From the NCBI GenBank assembly GCA_903813345.2, contig CAIIXF020000004.1:12544196-12608195 (forward strand): 64,000 bases of DNA, written 5' to 3'. Shown one piece after another: positions 22,587-37,500 of this stretch (its first letter is position 1; each line of letters starts with the position of its first letter). The translations under genes and the position numbers were made by a program. This DNA is from Owenia fusiformis (lineage: Eukaryota > Annelida > Polychaeta > Sabellida > Oweniidae). The notes below the pieces were generated by a model, which worked only from the letters and a program-made list of their open reading frames with translations, was not told where the DNA came from and made no database searches.

Positions 22587-25500
22587 CTGGAATGAAAATT
22601 GAATTTATGAATTTTTGAATTTTATATATTTTTACAAATTACAATATGAAGTATATCATGAAGAAACTGTTGCTCAAATATCTAAATTTTAACTCACCTG
22701 TTTATATTCTTCATTTTTAGACTGCACTTGTAGGACATAATTCAAGGGGTCTTTCCCCATTTGTTTACATGGCGACCATTCCACAGAGGCCCCTTCTAGT
22801 GATATATCACTCACTTTTGGAGCTGAAATAAGAATATTCTCATCTTTTTAAAAATGAATTTTGATTAAACGATGAATCAACAGGCCCATACCAAGGGTCT
22901 ACATTTCACCATGGCAACCATAATTTAAACTGTCAAACAACTGCGAGGCGAATATCAAAACCTTAGTGTAATAAAAGAAGAAATATTATAAAAAGAACAT
23001 ATCGATAGACGATAATATCTTTGCAATGGGGAGTTCACTGCATAATGTCAGTCATTAGTTCTAGTTTTTCATTTTTGGTAATCACCCTTGGTAATCACCA
23101 TTGTACAGCACCCATCATGCTGTTGTATGTACCTGATTAGACCATTATTGGTTGCTGCATATATTGTACCAAGGATGATAATGTTATTGTTTTTCCACTC
23201 ACTATAGTAGTTATGTATGCCTTTAAATGCCTTTTAAAATGGAAAATCAGTTTTCTAGCAGATCCTTTCTTGAAACTTATTTAGTATCCGAATGTCATAT
23301 TGGTCTCCAAGTGTTTGTCATGATATAGCTTTTGTATCAGGCCCGTAGCAAGTTGAGAGGTTAACCCTAAAGGGCCCAACTTATTTCCGAAAAATCAGCA
23401 TAAATTACTTAAAAATGCTTCTAAATACGATTTACAAAGTCAAAATTTCGATTTTATTCTTATTTTTCTGAAGATTTTTACTATGCATGCTCAAACTACA
23501 ATGAACGAAAAACAACTCTGAATGTACAGTATAGGGGGGCGTGGTTCCAAGAACATAAAGTTATGAGGCAGGAGCTTCAAAGTCGTGGAAAGTCATTTTT
23601 GGTCCCTTAAGAGTTAAGTCAAAAAAAAGCTTTTACAAAATCAATACCTTTCACAGCTGGTGGAGGTGCCTTAGTGGTTGTGAACTGATAGACTTCTGAG
23701 TAGGGGCCTTCCCCGGCCTCATTGCTGGCAGAAATTCGGAAGAAATAATCCGTCGTTTCTTGCAGACGGTTCACTTTCTGCATTTGACTAGGGCCCTGGT
23801 AGACATGGTAAAAACTGCAATTTGAAAGATAGAATTTCATGAGAATTTCCGAAAATCACCCTGAGTATACAATTAGGTACAGTAACTAAGCTGTGAAGTA
23901 CTGGACCAGTTCTAAACATTCAATTGTTTTAGGGATATGAATGTCTATACATTTTGTAAAATACTGAACTGACTGATGTTACCAAAATGATCAGGTCTGA
24001 ATACCATGTTTATTACCATTTTGTACCATTTCAAACAAGAATTTTTGTGACACCTGTATGTATTCCTCACTAGATGGTGTTCGTATGGCAATTTTTAAAT
24101 GCAATTCAAAACCTGTAGCGGAACAGGTTAGGTCCCTACCTTCCATTGTCTCTCTTCATCTCTAAAATGTATTGCAGCATGTCTGGGTTCCGTCCTTCCC
24201 CCCACTTCAGTTTGAGGCTGTTGGGTCCCGCAAGCACACACTCAAGGTGGGGCGGGGGAGGGGGTAGGGAGCGTGTTGTCACCTTGATGGGACTGCTAAA
24301 TGCACCAACTCCAATACCATTCAAGGCTTGTATCCTCACCCTGTTTGTGAAAAGTTTAAATATCATGGTGAGTATTTTGGTAAATATTATATTTATATAT
24401 CCATATATATTTATACGACTACCTTTGATTGTCTTTTAAAAAAGGTATTTTTGAATAACTATTCAAACATTCATTTAACATAGAAGAAGAATATTTATTG
24501 AGTACATTCACACCCCTGAGGGTCAGGTACAAGAAAGTGCAGTACACAAAAAGAATATATATGATTTAACACTAGACTACTATATACTACATATAATATA
24601 TGCTTACTACTGTAAAATGTAAAATATGTATTACTACAAAAATGCTTTTTTGTATATAACATATATACGAGTTACAATATACATATATACGAGTTACAAT
24701 TTACATATATATGAGTTACAAAATATATTCAGATTTCAAAAATGTCATGTAAAACAAGCTACTTGTATAGGCCACTAGGCTTTGGCCCATTGTATCATAT
24801 TAATAAATAATATAATCTTAAAAATTAAAAAATAACTTACTTGTACGTCGTCTCGGGAATAAGAGAGTCGATTGTGAAATCTGTCACATTACCCACAGGA
24901 ATCAAATGCCTTTCCCCAATGTCAATGTTATACGAGAGGATCTCGCTCCCGTTACACTGTGGCTCTCGCCAGGAAATTGATATGGAATCTGCGGTTGTGG
25001 TCGTGCGTATAGATGTCACTGTGCTCGGACTAGATGGCGGTGTTACACAAGTACAGGAATCACTTACGGGACCAACTCCAGTAGCATTGATTGCCTGAGA
25101 AGTAAATGTAAAATCATATTTTGAAATAGGCGTGATATCCCTTATTTTTGTGCATTGAGGCTAAATACCTCAGATACATTTGATCTACGGCAACCGTATA
25201 GCAACTACAGCTTCCCAAAATTGAGAGAAATATTCAGCATAAAATAAATGATAAGCAGCACAATAAAGATTTTCTATGTTGATTTTGTGAAGCAGCCGCT
25301 GTACAGCCGCAGTAGAGCAAATGTAACTGAGGCTTAAGTATCATACATTTATGTTTTAATATTAATGTAAAAGAAACATCCTTTAGGAATACCACTTTTA
25401 AATGTGAATATGCAAATTAATAAAATAAAAAAAATTTTCAGAATACATGTGAATTCTGTGATCTACAGTATGTCCCTTTAATTTGGTACAAAAATACCAC

Positions 25501-28500
25501 AAATTGATGAATGGATAAGTTTAACAAAACAGACATAGTCCTTTAATTAAATAACTCTTAACATCAAAATAACTGCCATCAAAACAAGCTGATTCATCAA
25601 ACATGGGGGAATATTCTTTAAATTTTGTGCCAATCTAAAATCCTTGTATATCAAAGAACTTTTTGTGTCTAAAACTACCCTTTTCAATAATTACCTGTAC
25701 ACGGAAGCAGTACTCTGAGGCTGGGGTGAGACTTTTTACTTCATAGGTCAAACCAGGACCATAATATAACTGCAATGAAATAAACAAATCATGAGCCATT
25801 CACAATATAACAGAGTGAAGAAAATGTAGTCTCAGAACCAAAACTCTTTTCCTTATACTCTTTTTATAATTTCTTCATGTCATTTGAAAACATTATTTTA
25901 TTGTCTTTTAGTATCTTTATAATATACTGTATAAGTGGTATTTAATACGAGTGGTTAATTTTCTGAATGGTCAAATTTCATCATTTTCCTAATTTTAATT
26001 TTCCTAATGACAAGAAACCTCCCATTGAATAACATTATAAAGACAATATTTCCGACATTTAATTTTCCGAACCTGGCAAAAATTAGGAAATAGGCAAATT
26101 AAATGATTAGGCAAAATTACCACTTATACAGTATATCTGATCAAAACCAGCACAGAAAACTATTTTGAAGGGGTCTTCAAGCAATTAAAGGCCCCTGCAA
26201 CAGGTATCAACTGAACTTACTTGAGTAAAGTCAGAGTCTCCCCCAGTACTCCATTCCAACCTGTAGTCTGTTATAGTAGCACCATTGTTAACAGGCTCTT
26301 CCCACCAGATCATTGCACTATGAGGCGATTTACAGTGTACTGAAGGGGTCTTCGGAGCATCAGGGACCCCTGCACCACTTATCAACTCAACTCGCTCTGA
26401 CCATGGGCCGCACTGGAATAAAAAGTTCAAGAGTTAAGAGAAACATTATAAAGGGAGTGAAATTCAATTTTTTTTATTTCTTTACAATGTAGACATGCAC
26501 ACTTAGCACTTATGTTGACTTCTCAAAGTACCCAAAGTTGTGCTTATGTGTGCGAATTGTGATGTATTGTAAATTGTAAATGAAAATTAAAGATAATAAA
26601 TATATATATAAAAAAAGCAATAAAATATAAAAAAAACAAAAAAAAACTTATGTTGTATCTCAAAAACAAGGCATTTAAATACAAAATGTGACCACCTGGC
26701 ATTTGTTACAGATGCCAACAGCAAACTGCCGAACACTGTCCACAAAAAGTTGGGAGACTAATAGAATATTTCCCCACTTGTGGTGATGACATAATTATGT
26801 ATCTGAAAAATGCCAAACTTACCCCAGCCTTATTGGAGGCTCTGACTTGGAATAGATATGGCCGCCCAGGTAAAAGCCCCGCAACCGTGCATTCAAGGTC
26901 AGGACCTTTATAGCATTCACGATTTGAACTGTCCGGATTGGTCATGTTGATTTCAAACACTGTCACTGGTGCTCCGCCATCATAGTCTGGATAGCCTGCA
27001 AATATTTTTTTATTTATTTTTTTATAAGAATTTATTTATTCAAACTTATAAGCAAATACATAATTCCAATCGCCCGAAGGCATTATAGGAAAAATGGACA
27101 TTTAAACAATATATATTAATACATATAATAACTCATAATAGTACACTATACAACAAGTTAAGGGGATGCACTTGTAGGGTGGGGAAAGGGGAAGGTGTTT
27201 GGAGGGCCTGCAAATATAAAAAAATTATGCCTACAACATTAAATTTTCATATAGGCTAGGTTTCTAGGAGGAATTTTTTGTAGATTTCATTTTAAAGTTG
27301 AGTTTCAAGTAAGTTTGTACCTCATTCGATCTAGAGCATCAATTATAGACATTCAAGGCTGCAAGTATTTCAGACAATACCTCCTTTGGTTTAAGGAATG
27401 CACCTTGGTCAATTATCAATAATTATAAGAAAACGAGCTTTATCCTTGTTATGGTTGCCCCTCTCTCTCATATGATGAAATTTCAAAAAGTTGATTTTTC
27501 TTTCACTTGAATATTGGAAAAATCAACACTATTAGATGAAATCACCATTCCCCCTCCCAACCTTACAAAACTAACCTCATTCTACCATAACTGTTCCCCT
27601 GTTGGTAATTGGACACAATTTCTTAAAGGGTAATTTGCTTTATCAAAGAATATGGAATATGGTGCTATCTGTGTAGCTCAGTGGTAGCATGTGTACCAAT
27701 TATGCAATTGGTCCCGAATTCGATCTCCAGTTCGAGCAAGACTTAATTTGACTTCAGGATGTTTGAGTGGTCTATAACTAGAACAAAAGGCTGTGGTGTG
27801 GTGTGTACTTGTATGTCTATGTATGAATGCACATAAAAGAACACAGGGCTCCTTCAAAGAGGGGTTTCTGTATCCGTCTTCCAGGATTAATTACGTAAAT
27901 TACGACCGTACATGTACGGGATAAATGCAAGAAGTATTGCTCACATTCATTGGTGGCAAACAAAATGCAATACAATATTCACTCACCCCATTGTAGACAG
28001 ACTGATGTGGCCTTAGGCTTCCCTCGTAGCTTTGGGGGTAGACACGGCCCTGGAGTCACTGGTGGTAAGGTCACAGCCATTGAGTCCGACCACTAAAAAC
28101 ACAACATGCATATTTAAATGTACAGATTGCTGTATTGTTTATCTAGCAAGTATTACATCTTTCCAGGAAGTCCTTGCCACTTTTGATGAATCAAGGGAAC
28201 TCATGCAAAGTGGCTAGATTTTATGATATCATCATTTATAGCTCGCTGTTACAATGATTGTCAACAAAACTGAAATAAGTTTGTGAAAGTTAGTGAAAAG
28301 TTATCCTATTTCTGTCCAACTTTTTGAAACTATCAATTTCTAGATTAATTATTACTATAACAAGGCATTAAAGGGAATACGAAGTTTTGTCCCTTAAACT
28401 TGATAATAAGTTAGAATAAAGATATATCTTTCAATCCAATTTAGTTTTATTGTTCTATCATTATCCTTTTAATTGTTATTGAGCCCCGGGTTTTGCATAT

Positions 28501-31500
28501 GAACTGGACCACGGAGCTCCCATTTCAACCGTAAAGTGGTTCTTTACGACATTGTTATGACGTCATTGATGCCAGATTGATGCCTTGGCACTCCAAAAGT
28601 TTTGTGGCGCCATTTTTGAATCAAAAAATGAATGCCGAGTTGTTGCCATTCCAAAACCAAAGAAATCATTTCAAATGAACTAAAAGAATACGTATATAGT
28701 ATATACCACCCATAATAAAGAACGATTTCAATAGAATATTAACGCCGGCATTTTCGGAATTGCTTTTTACCTATCTAGACATGGAATGCAGGTTAGATTT
28801 ATTCTTTATTTACACTTGAAACAATCTGGGATTCGTGACTTTTTAACTTTTATTAGGTCTAGCGCTAAATGCGAACAGAGAATGCTAATTCTATCAGGCG
28901 AATGCAAACTATTTGAATAAAACATAATAAAATTAATTCAACCAACCCATCTTGAATTTCCAAGAATGCAATGGTTTAATTTGCTAGTCTCATTACAAAA
29001 ATATGTGTTCGTACTTTAATATTCATTGCATTTATGTTTATCTTTAACACAGGTATTCAAAGAAATTAAAATTTTAAAATTAAATTTTAAAACCGTATTC
29101 AATTACTATCATGGATTCTTAGCCTCACGTCACATTTGTACGGGGACTGTACGGTCTATCATTTCTGTGGTAAGTAGGATTTCTACGGTTGCCTAAGTAT
29201 TTCTGCAGTCAGATAATTTAGCAGTCACATTTGCTAAGATAGCCGCACGGCGTATCTTGATTATGAGGAAAAACTACAATTCCCGTACGGCTGATAAATG
29301 ATGACGCACGATCAGCGTAGGGTGGCCCTACGACGTGCGTAGTTTTTCTTGAAGGCATCCACAAGGGGTTCTATGGTTCACGGTGCCCATGTCAAGCTGC
29401 GCGCCTACTTAGGCGCGCAGTTTGTTTCGATCACAAACTGCGTACCTAACAACATTGCATCATTTAAGTTGGAGTCTGAATTTTGAATCGTAATTTAAAG
29501 ACATTTATCCTGCATTGTTTTCTTGTTCAATGCGTTCATTCTGTGGCGAATATACGAATCTTGCAAATACTAGCAAAAACTATGTGCAAATGAATCTAAG
29601 TTTTAAAACATAAGCAGATTAATGGCATTTTCGTCACTGATTTAACGGGAGTTTATACGTAAATCGATTTAGCACTTTAAACATAAATGACAAATACTTT
29701 AGACTCGTTTTATATTTAATTCCTTACGCATTTATCATGTATAATTCAAAATATTTCGAGATAAAACAGATAATCAGGAGATTAAAAAGAAATAAAGCAC
29801 AAACTGCGCGCCTATTTTAGCCAGAAATTACAACTGTGCGCATACACTATAAAAACTACATACTATCATTGGAATTTCTGCAGAGGCACGTGTAGGTGTT
29901 TTTCATATAGCTTTGGAATTTTTCCTTTATCGTCAGATTTTATGAGATTTTCATATTGAAAGTCAAAATGTATAATAGAAGTGACAATTAAGTTTGGAAC
30001 GAAAAAACTTTTATTTTCAGATCACCATCTTGGTGGATGGACTCTCATAGTGTTTCAGTTATGGTGTTCTACTATTAGACACATATGTGCCTTACATATG
30101 GCGCTTACGTTTTCTAATTATACAAAACAAGCTTGGATAGGCAAGCAATTTGGAAATATTAGGCACGCAGTTTGGGAAATACATGTGAATATAGGCGCGC
30201 AGTTTTGACAAGAAAAATTTTTAAATCACGTTTATGGCGTATTATCGTTTTGAACACAAACTATCCTGCTTTAATCAGAGTGATCCTATATATTCTAGCA
30301 TACCAGACACAATGGCTGAATAAACGGCAAATGACGATAAAAAGACATAGATATAACTTTACACTGTAAATTTTGAACACAGAAGTTACTTAAGACCCTT
30401 ATATTGAGATAACTAGGTTTACATCGGGAACAACATTGAGTACTATGAGTAAAATAAGTTCATCTTCACAGAATGGTACTATCTTTAGAACGAGACTAAC
30501 CTTGTACTTTTCGTATTTTTGGGCTCTTTTTGGGAGTCGTGTCCTCCCCGTCTTCAATTTTGAAATATGCGCGCAGTTTGTCAGAGTTAATCGACCCCAT
30601 CGTCTCCCCGCATCACTGAATGTTATGAGGCTTCTCTTGTCATGATCCAAGGTGAAATTCCATTGAATTTTGAAAAGCTTTTTTGTCATATCGAATGTCG
30701 CTACGGTGATATGATGATTGAAATTGGTCGTTTAACAACTGAGAAAATTAAACATTACGTATTGTTCTTTGAAAATATGACAGTGGCATGTCCTTGTAAA
30801 GCTATTGCGCATGCCAATCTTAATATTTAGGAGATTGGCATTTACATACGTATCATTTAGACGACATTGATTTTTCTTTTTTGGTTTGCGTTTTTCATCA
30901 GAATTTAAATGGCTAAACACTTTAGGGAGTTACTGTTTCATTGGATTACTTCTTTTTGTTTTATTTCTTTCATTCTCCAATATGCACCTATTCATGCACC
31001 TATACATATTTGAATAGAATACAGATTGAAGAAATCTACCATTTATGATTAGGTAAGAAAGCAGTTGCGGCAGTATGCCTATTTGCCGACGTATACCTCA
31101 AGGTTAATAATGATGTGCCGTAAATGCTCATCAGCGCATTAATGAACATTAGCATGATTTTGATATTTTAAATGGTATGTCGTGTATTTACATAAATATG
31201 GTAAATGCAACTATTTGTTGGATGCGTTCAGCCGATGATATAACTTACTTATTTTCACCACAAATACGCCAACACATTAGCCACGTTAATCTTAGTTAAA
31301 TAAATCTCCATGCATTGATGCACAGTAATGCATTTATGTGTAAATGCCATTTTGAATATTTTAATGCATTTACCTCTCATTTATTGGTTAAATATACCAG
31401 AAAGCATTTACAGGATTTGAACAGATTTATCCTTTTTGACCAAGTATTATCATTATATAAAATAATTCTAGTGGATATTTTTCAAGTGGAATATAATGCG

Positions 31501-34500
31501 ATGACTTCCGAATCGCGCAGCCGATATCTCATAAGTTTAGTGATTTTTCTACCTAGCCTATACTATATCACATTGGAGAAAATAAATACAAACATTTGAA
31601 AAAATACATTGCAACAATTCAATTTCTATGAAGAATATATTGAAACAACTTTTCCAAATATATGATATGATATGGACATGAACATGCGGCAACAATGTTA
31701 AGCGGACAGAAATGGTTATAAAATATCAGTGAAATGTGTTATATTTCTGCGATCCGAGTATGACGTGATTATATAGCGACATTTCCCAGGCATCAATTTT
31801 AAGGCATCAATGACATCATTGATACATAACAATGGCGGCATCCGCAGCGATCCAGATATGGGTACTTTGAACTTGAATTATATGTTAGTTCAAACACGAT
31901 ATGTCCAATGAGTGAGCTGAAGTGATAGATGATGGTTATAAGTAGCCAGCGTGTAAATCAGAACATGAAACTTCGCATTCCCTTTAACATGCAAAATGTC
32001 ACCCCCTGCCATTTGTTACAGATGTTACAGAAGCCAAATGCCGTCCACAAAAAAGTCACTTGGGGCGATGACATAATAAACCAAAATTCGAAATGACTTA
32101 CATCTGATTTTCCTCCCTTACTGAAGCAGCACAATCGACAACGATACGTCTGTCCAGGTAGTAATCGATCACAATTGTAGTCTTTTTCGGGCCCCTTGTA
32201 CACTTCATCAAAACCTGAAATCAAATATATTGATAAGTCTTAAGGCATCTTTCAATCGTATAGATGAGAAAAATAGAAAATGTTGTTTTTTCAGTTTTGC
32301 ACATCACCAAAGTAAATGTCAAATGAGTGAACACAACACAAATGTAGAGTTCAACATGAATTTAACATTTTCCTGACATATCCCGCAATAATCTTTCTAT
32401 CTGCAGTGATCTCCACAGTGGGTGCAAAATTCTCATTTTCACAATTCAGACCACAATTAGTCAAAATATGCCCATTTTTCCTGATTTTCCTCATTTTCAA
32501 GTGGATGCAAACAAGTTTTCAGGTGGATGAAAGCCTATTTTCAAAATCTCAAGTGGGTGCTGCACCCGCTTGCTTTAATACTGGGGAGATCACTGATCTG
32601 CATACTAAGTAATTTATGCATGGTTACTATTTCAACACTACAGTAAAGCCTCTTTATCCAAACACCTCTCTAATCTGAACAACTTCCAATCTGAACACTT
32701 TTCTGTCTCATTTGTCCAATCTGCAATATACACCCATGTTAAAAAATGAAATATTAAATTGTGAACACCTGCCAATCTGAACATTTTGGCTGGTTCATGT
32801 TGTGTTCAGATTGGACAGATATTACTGTATCTGCCAGGAATTTATATTTTTGCCCCCCCTCCCCGCCCATATTAGACAGGGTTAATATTTAACACCTACT
32901 GTAGTACTGGAATTAATGGAAGAACTGATGTCCATTTGTTTTCAGTTGTGGAACTTCATAATGGTGATATCAATAGTCATTCATCTCCCAACATCAATAG
33001 TCATTCATCCCTCAACATCAATAGTCATTTATCCCCCAGCATCAATAATCATTCATCCCTCAACATCAATAGTCATTCATCCCACAACATCAATAGTCAT
33101 TCATTCCCAACATCAATAGTCATTCATCCCCAACATCAATAGTCATTAATCCCCAACATCAATAGTCATTCATCCCCCAACATCAATAGTCATTCATCCC
33201 CCAACACCAATAGTCATTCATCCCCCAACATCAATAGTCATTCATCCCCCAACATCATTAGTAATTCATCCCCCAACATCAAATGTCATTCATCCCCCAA
33301 CATCATTAGTAATTCATCCCCCAACATCAATAGTCATTCATCCCCAACATCAATAGTCATTCATCCCCAACATCAATAGTCATTCATCCCCAACATCAAT
33401 AGTCATTCATCCCCCAACATCAATAGTCATTCATCCCCCAACACCAATAGTCATTCATCCCCTAACACCAATAGTCATTCATCCCCCAGCTTCAACAATC
33501 ATTCATCCCCCAACATCAATTGTCATTCATCCCTCAACATAAATAGTCTTTCATCCCCCACCCCTAATGAAACCAACTTCATTTTTCCACAACTGTTCAC
33601 AATTGGGCATCAACCCTAACATGCAAAAGTGAATTACATTGAAACATGCTACTACAAGAAGAAAATGGGGTTTAAGACAATATCAATATAACAGGTTTTC
33701 TCAGACTTCATTAATAAAATTGATTTTTTCAGACTAAAACAACAAAATGGGTTTTCTCAAAGACTACAACAACAAACTAGATTTGCTCAAAGACTACAGG
33801 AATAAAATGGGGTTTACTGAAAGACTACAACAACAAATTGTTTTTTTCAAAGACTAACAAAATGGGTTTACTGAAAGACTACAACAACAAATTGTTTTTT
33901 TCAAAGACTACAAGAATAAAATGGGATTTACTGAAAGACTACAACAACAAATTGGGTTTTCTCAAAAACTACATGAATAAAATGGGGGTTTCTCAAAGAC
34001 TACAACAAATTGGGTTTTCAAAGACTAATAAAATGGGTTTACTGAAAGACTACAACAACAAATTGGTTTTTTTTTTCAAAGACTACAACAACAAATTGGG
34101 TTTTCTCAAAGACTACAACAACAAATTGGGTTTTCTCAAAGACTACAACAACAAATTGGGTTTTCTCAAAGACTACAACAACAAATAGGATTTTTTCAAG
34201 GTCTAGTTAAGTATATTTACCATCTCCTTTTACAACAAATAAAAACAAAACATTTTAGCCTTTACCCAAAGTAATTAAATGAATAAAACAAATGGCATGT
34301 TGAAAATGTACTAAGGTAATGGTTATTTTGCATGGCTGAGTTTTTAATTGTATTAAAATGGTAAATGGTGGAAAAAATATGTCTATATTAGTTCAGTACT
34401 TTGATCAGATGCAATTGTTTAAAAAATAAATAAAAATAGGAATTCCAAGATCACCAATCTACTCTATATTACACATAAATTTTCTAGAGAAATTGAACAC

Positions 34501-37500
34501 CTATACCATTCCCATAGATTGAATCTGGGAAGAAAAATACCCTGTTCAAAAAATGCCATCCTCCGTACGCAGGGGTCCAGACATCATCAGAAAAGAATGG
34601 ATGATGTTTTCACCCCTGCGTTTGGAGGATGCAAAAAGCCATACATTTATTCATGAATTTTTAAGCTTATTTACAATTCAGATGAGCTGTTATGCATCGA
34701 AATGTACTCTTGGCAAAAATGGTATTTTATTCCATACATTCAATCAACCAATAACAATAAACTTGGTAATGTTTATTAGAACCAACAATTTTGTAACAAT
34801 AATGGACAATTTTGTTACAACAATGGATTAAGAATATTCATGGCAAAAGGATGTTACAAGAATACACTCCTGGTTAAAACTCCACTGAAAGGTAAAGGTT
34901 CGTCTTTACATTAATATATGTTTATCTTTGAATTCTGGGTTATTTCCCCCTTTTCCCACTGAACTAGTTACATTGGTTTAGTGAATGTATTGAACTAGTT
35001 AGAGTGGTTTGTTAACTTTTCTGAACTAGTTACATTGGTTTAGTGAATGTATTGAACTAGTTTAAGGTGGTCTGTTAAATGTACTGAACTAGTTGCTTAC
35101 CTCTGCCTTCATCTAGTTCCAGAATGAACTTTGTGATCTCTGATCCTCCAGAATCCCGAGGGTCATCTGAAAACAGATATGGAGCAAAACATTAATAAAA
35201 CAAGGCATTAACATGCAAAATGCCACCGCATGCCATTTGTTAGAGACACCAACTGCCGAATGCTGTTTGTAAAACAAGGCATTAAAATGCTAGAGACACC
35301 AACCACCAAATGCTGTTTCAGATACCGACTGCCAAACGCTAACCGCTGAACACTGTCCACAAAAGATTGGAGATTACTACAATTTGTTACCACCAGACAA
35401 AAAAAACATAAATGTGTCAGAGCTTTAACAATGCATTATCTCAAATGCCAGAATCAATAAGTGGACACTACATTGTATTTAAGCATACAAGTAGCCCCTG
35501 TAACTGAAACCTCAACTTAATTCCTTTACTCCCCAAATAATATTATATAATAATGTTATATATGCTTTAGACCATTTTTCTATTATTTCTATGATATTTT
35601 TTTAACACAATTCTAATCACTTCTAGATTGCATACCAAGAAACATCACAAAAATGTCAAATCAATCTGTCAAGCGATTTTTGTCTGAGAATGTGCAGACA
35701 AAAAATGAGACACCATCATCCATCAAGATGATAAGAATTATCTTAGGAACATTAAAAAAAGCTTACCCCAGTTTACTCTGAAGGACGTTGGATGGACTTT
35801 ACCCTTGACTTGTGGCCTTTGAGGTGCCCCAGGTCTATCTGGTAGCGTGCGATACTTCACTGCATCACTCCACTTACTTGACCCTTCCTCATTGTTCGCC
35901 GACATCTATTTCAGAAAAAAATTATTTTTCGCAATTTTATGTATATTGAAAAATACCTTTTTTTAGTTAAAACATTTTCAAAATACAGTTGATCGATTGA
36001 AATTTGTATGGCTTGATTTTGTATATACCAAGATTATTATACCAGAAATCTTTAGGAGTTTTGGGTCAGAGAAAACAAACATGTATTTCCCTTGACGTTG
36101 CATTCCCCTTAAGGTCACATTCTCATTTAAATTTTTTCTCAATTGAGGCAGTATTTCCCTGGAGATGCATTCCCCTAAAGGTCAGCTTGACCTCTAACTT
36201 ACCCTGAACTTGTATTCTGTATTTCTGCGTAGATGCTCTATAAAATAAGATAAATCTGGTCCATTGTAAACACTTTGGAAGCCATACCCCTGAAATGAAA
36301 CAAACATATATTTCATTTAAGGCATTCAATCAACAATATCTCTTTTCGCATCTTTCATGCCCAAATTGAACAAGGTGCTTTGTAAAAATTCCATATTTTC
36401 TTTCAACTACATAATGTTAAAAAAACGTTAAAAACAAAACAAAATGTTGAGATTTACAAGTTTTCGATGTATTCATACATCATCATTATAGGTGTTCGAA
36501 AATTTGTAAATCTCAACATTTTGTTTTCTTTCAAATATACAGCAATTTTCTAAATTCTCTAAAAATTATGTGGAGGACAATTCTCAAATGCTTACAGTAG
36601 CAGATTTATTTTTGTAGAGAGCAAACAATTGGCTTTACATTTTTTTTGTAGATGGCAACAACCATGATATCTATTCTTAAAGGCTTAATGTAGCAGAATC
36701 GTAATTTCTTAAAGGCTTACCGTTGCAGAGTCTTCCATTTGTAGGGTGAACTCTTCATCATTTGGCCTTTTAATCCAAGATATCACCAGGGCTTTAATCA
36801 ACTGTTCTGACAACATAGGGGGGTCAGGCTGGGAGGGGACACTCCCACTGGTCGTATGGCAGATACAATCACTCCACTCACTAAAGAACATATTACTTAT
36901 TTCATTAATACATACTGCTACTTTCACTGAATGCAATACATCCATAGACTCGAGTCAACCGTGACCCTGGTTAACTCAGACCCTAGTCAAATCAGACCCT
37001 AGTTAACTTAGACATAAGTCAACACAGCCCCTAGTTAACTCAGACCTTAGTCAACTCAGACAGCCCTAGTCAACTCAGACGACTCTAATCAACTCATGAC
37101 CCTAATCAACTCAGATGACCCTAATCAACTCATGACCCTAATCAACTCATGACCCTAGTCACCCCAGAACCTAATCAACTTAGATCCTAGTCGATCACTC
37201 TAATTAAATTCCCCTAATATAATATAATGAAAACTCAGCTCTTAACTGAAACTGAAAAACTCACCTTTGTCCTATGCTATTCACTGCTGCCAAACGGAAG
37301 CAGTAATTTGTTGAAGCTGTCAATCTTGTCACCTTATATGTTTTATTTGGACCCTCATATACCTAAACAAAGTTGAGAAAATTGTGCAATTCACATTTAA
37401 ATCAAATGAAAGAGGGCAGCACTATTGTAGGATCCTGGGTAATATAAATATAATGGTCTTTAATGGAAACAGACAAATCTATGCCTCCATAGGCAAATCA

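Noticed and set aside
27661-27740. Functional tRNA gene
   Set aside because: Same reason: box-like motifs without a foldable cloverleaf, in an intron and followed by a non-tRNA body.
30399-30689. 96-codon minus-strand frame as a transposase remnant in the TTAA element
   Set aside because: I see no catalytic motif or family resemblance, and a plus-strand frame overlaps it; kept only as a possibility for a database search.
32965-33560. CRISPR-like regular array
   Set aside because: Units are contiguous with no unique spacers between repeats, and the context is a eukaryotic intron. The same applies to the arrays at 57.5, 60.7 and 63.6 kb.
33838-34188. 116-codon frame with KDYNNKLGFL repeats
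   Set aside because: Translation of the 30-bp intronic minisatellite on the strand opposite to FNDC3; no supporting signal.
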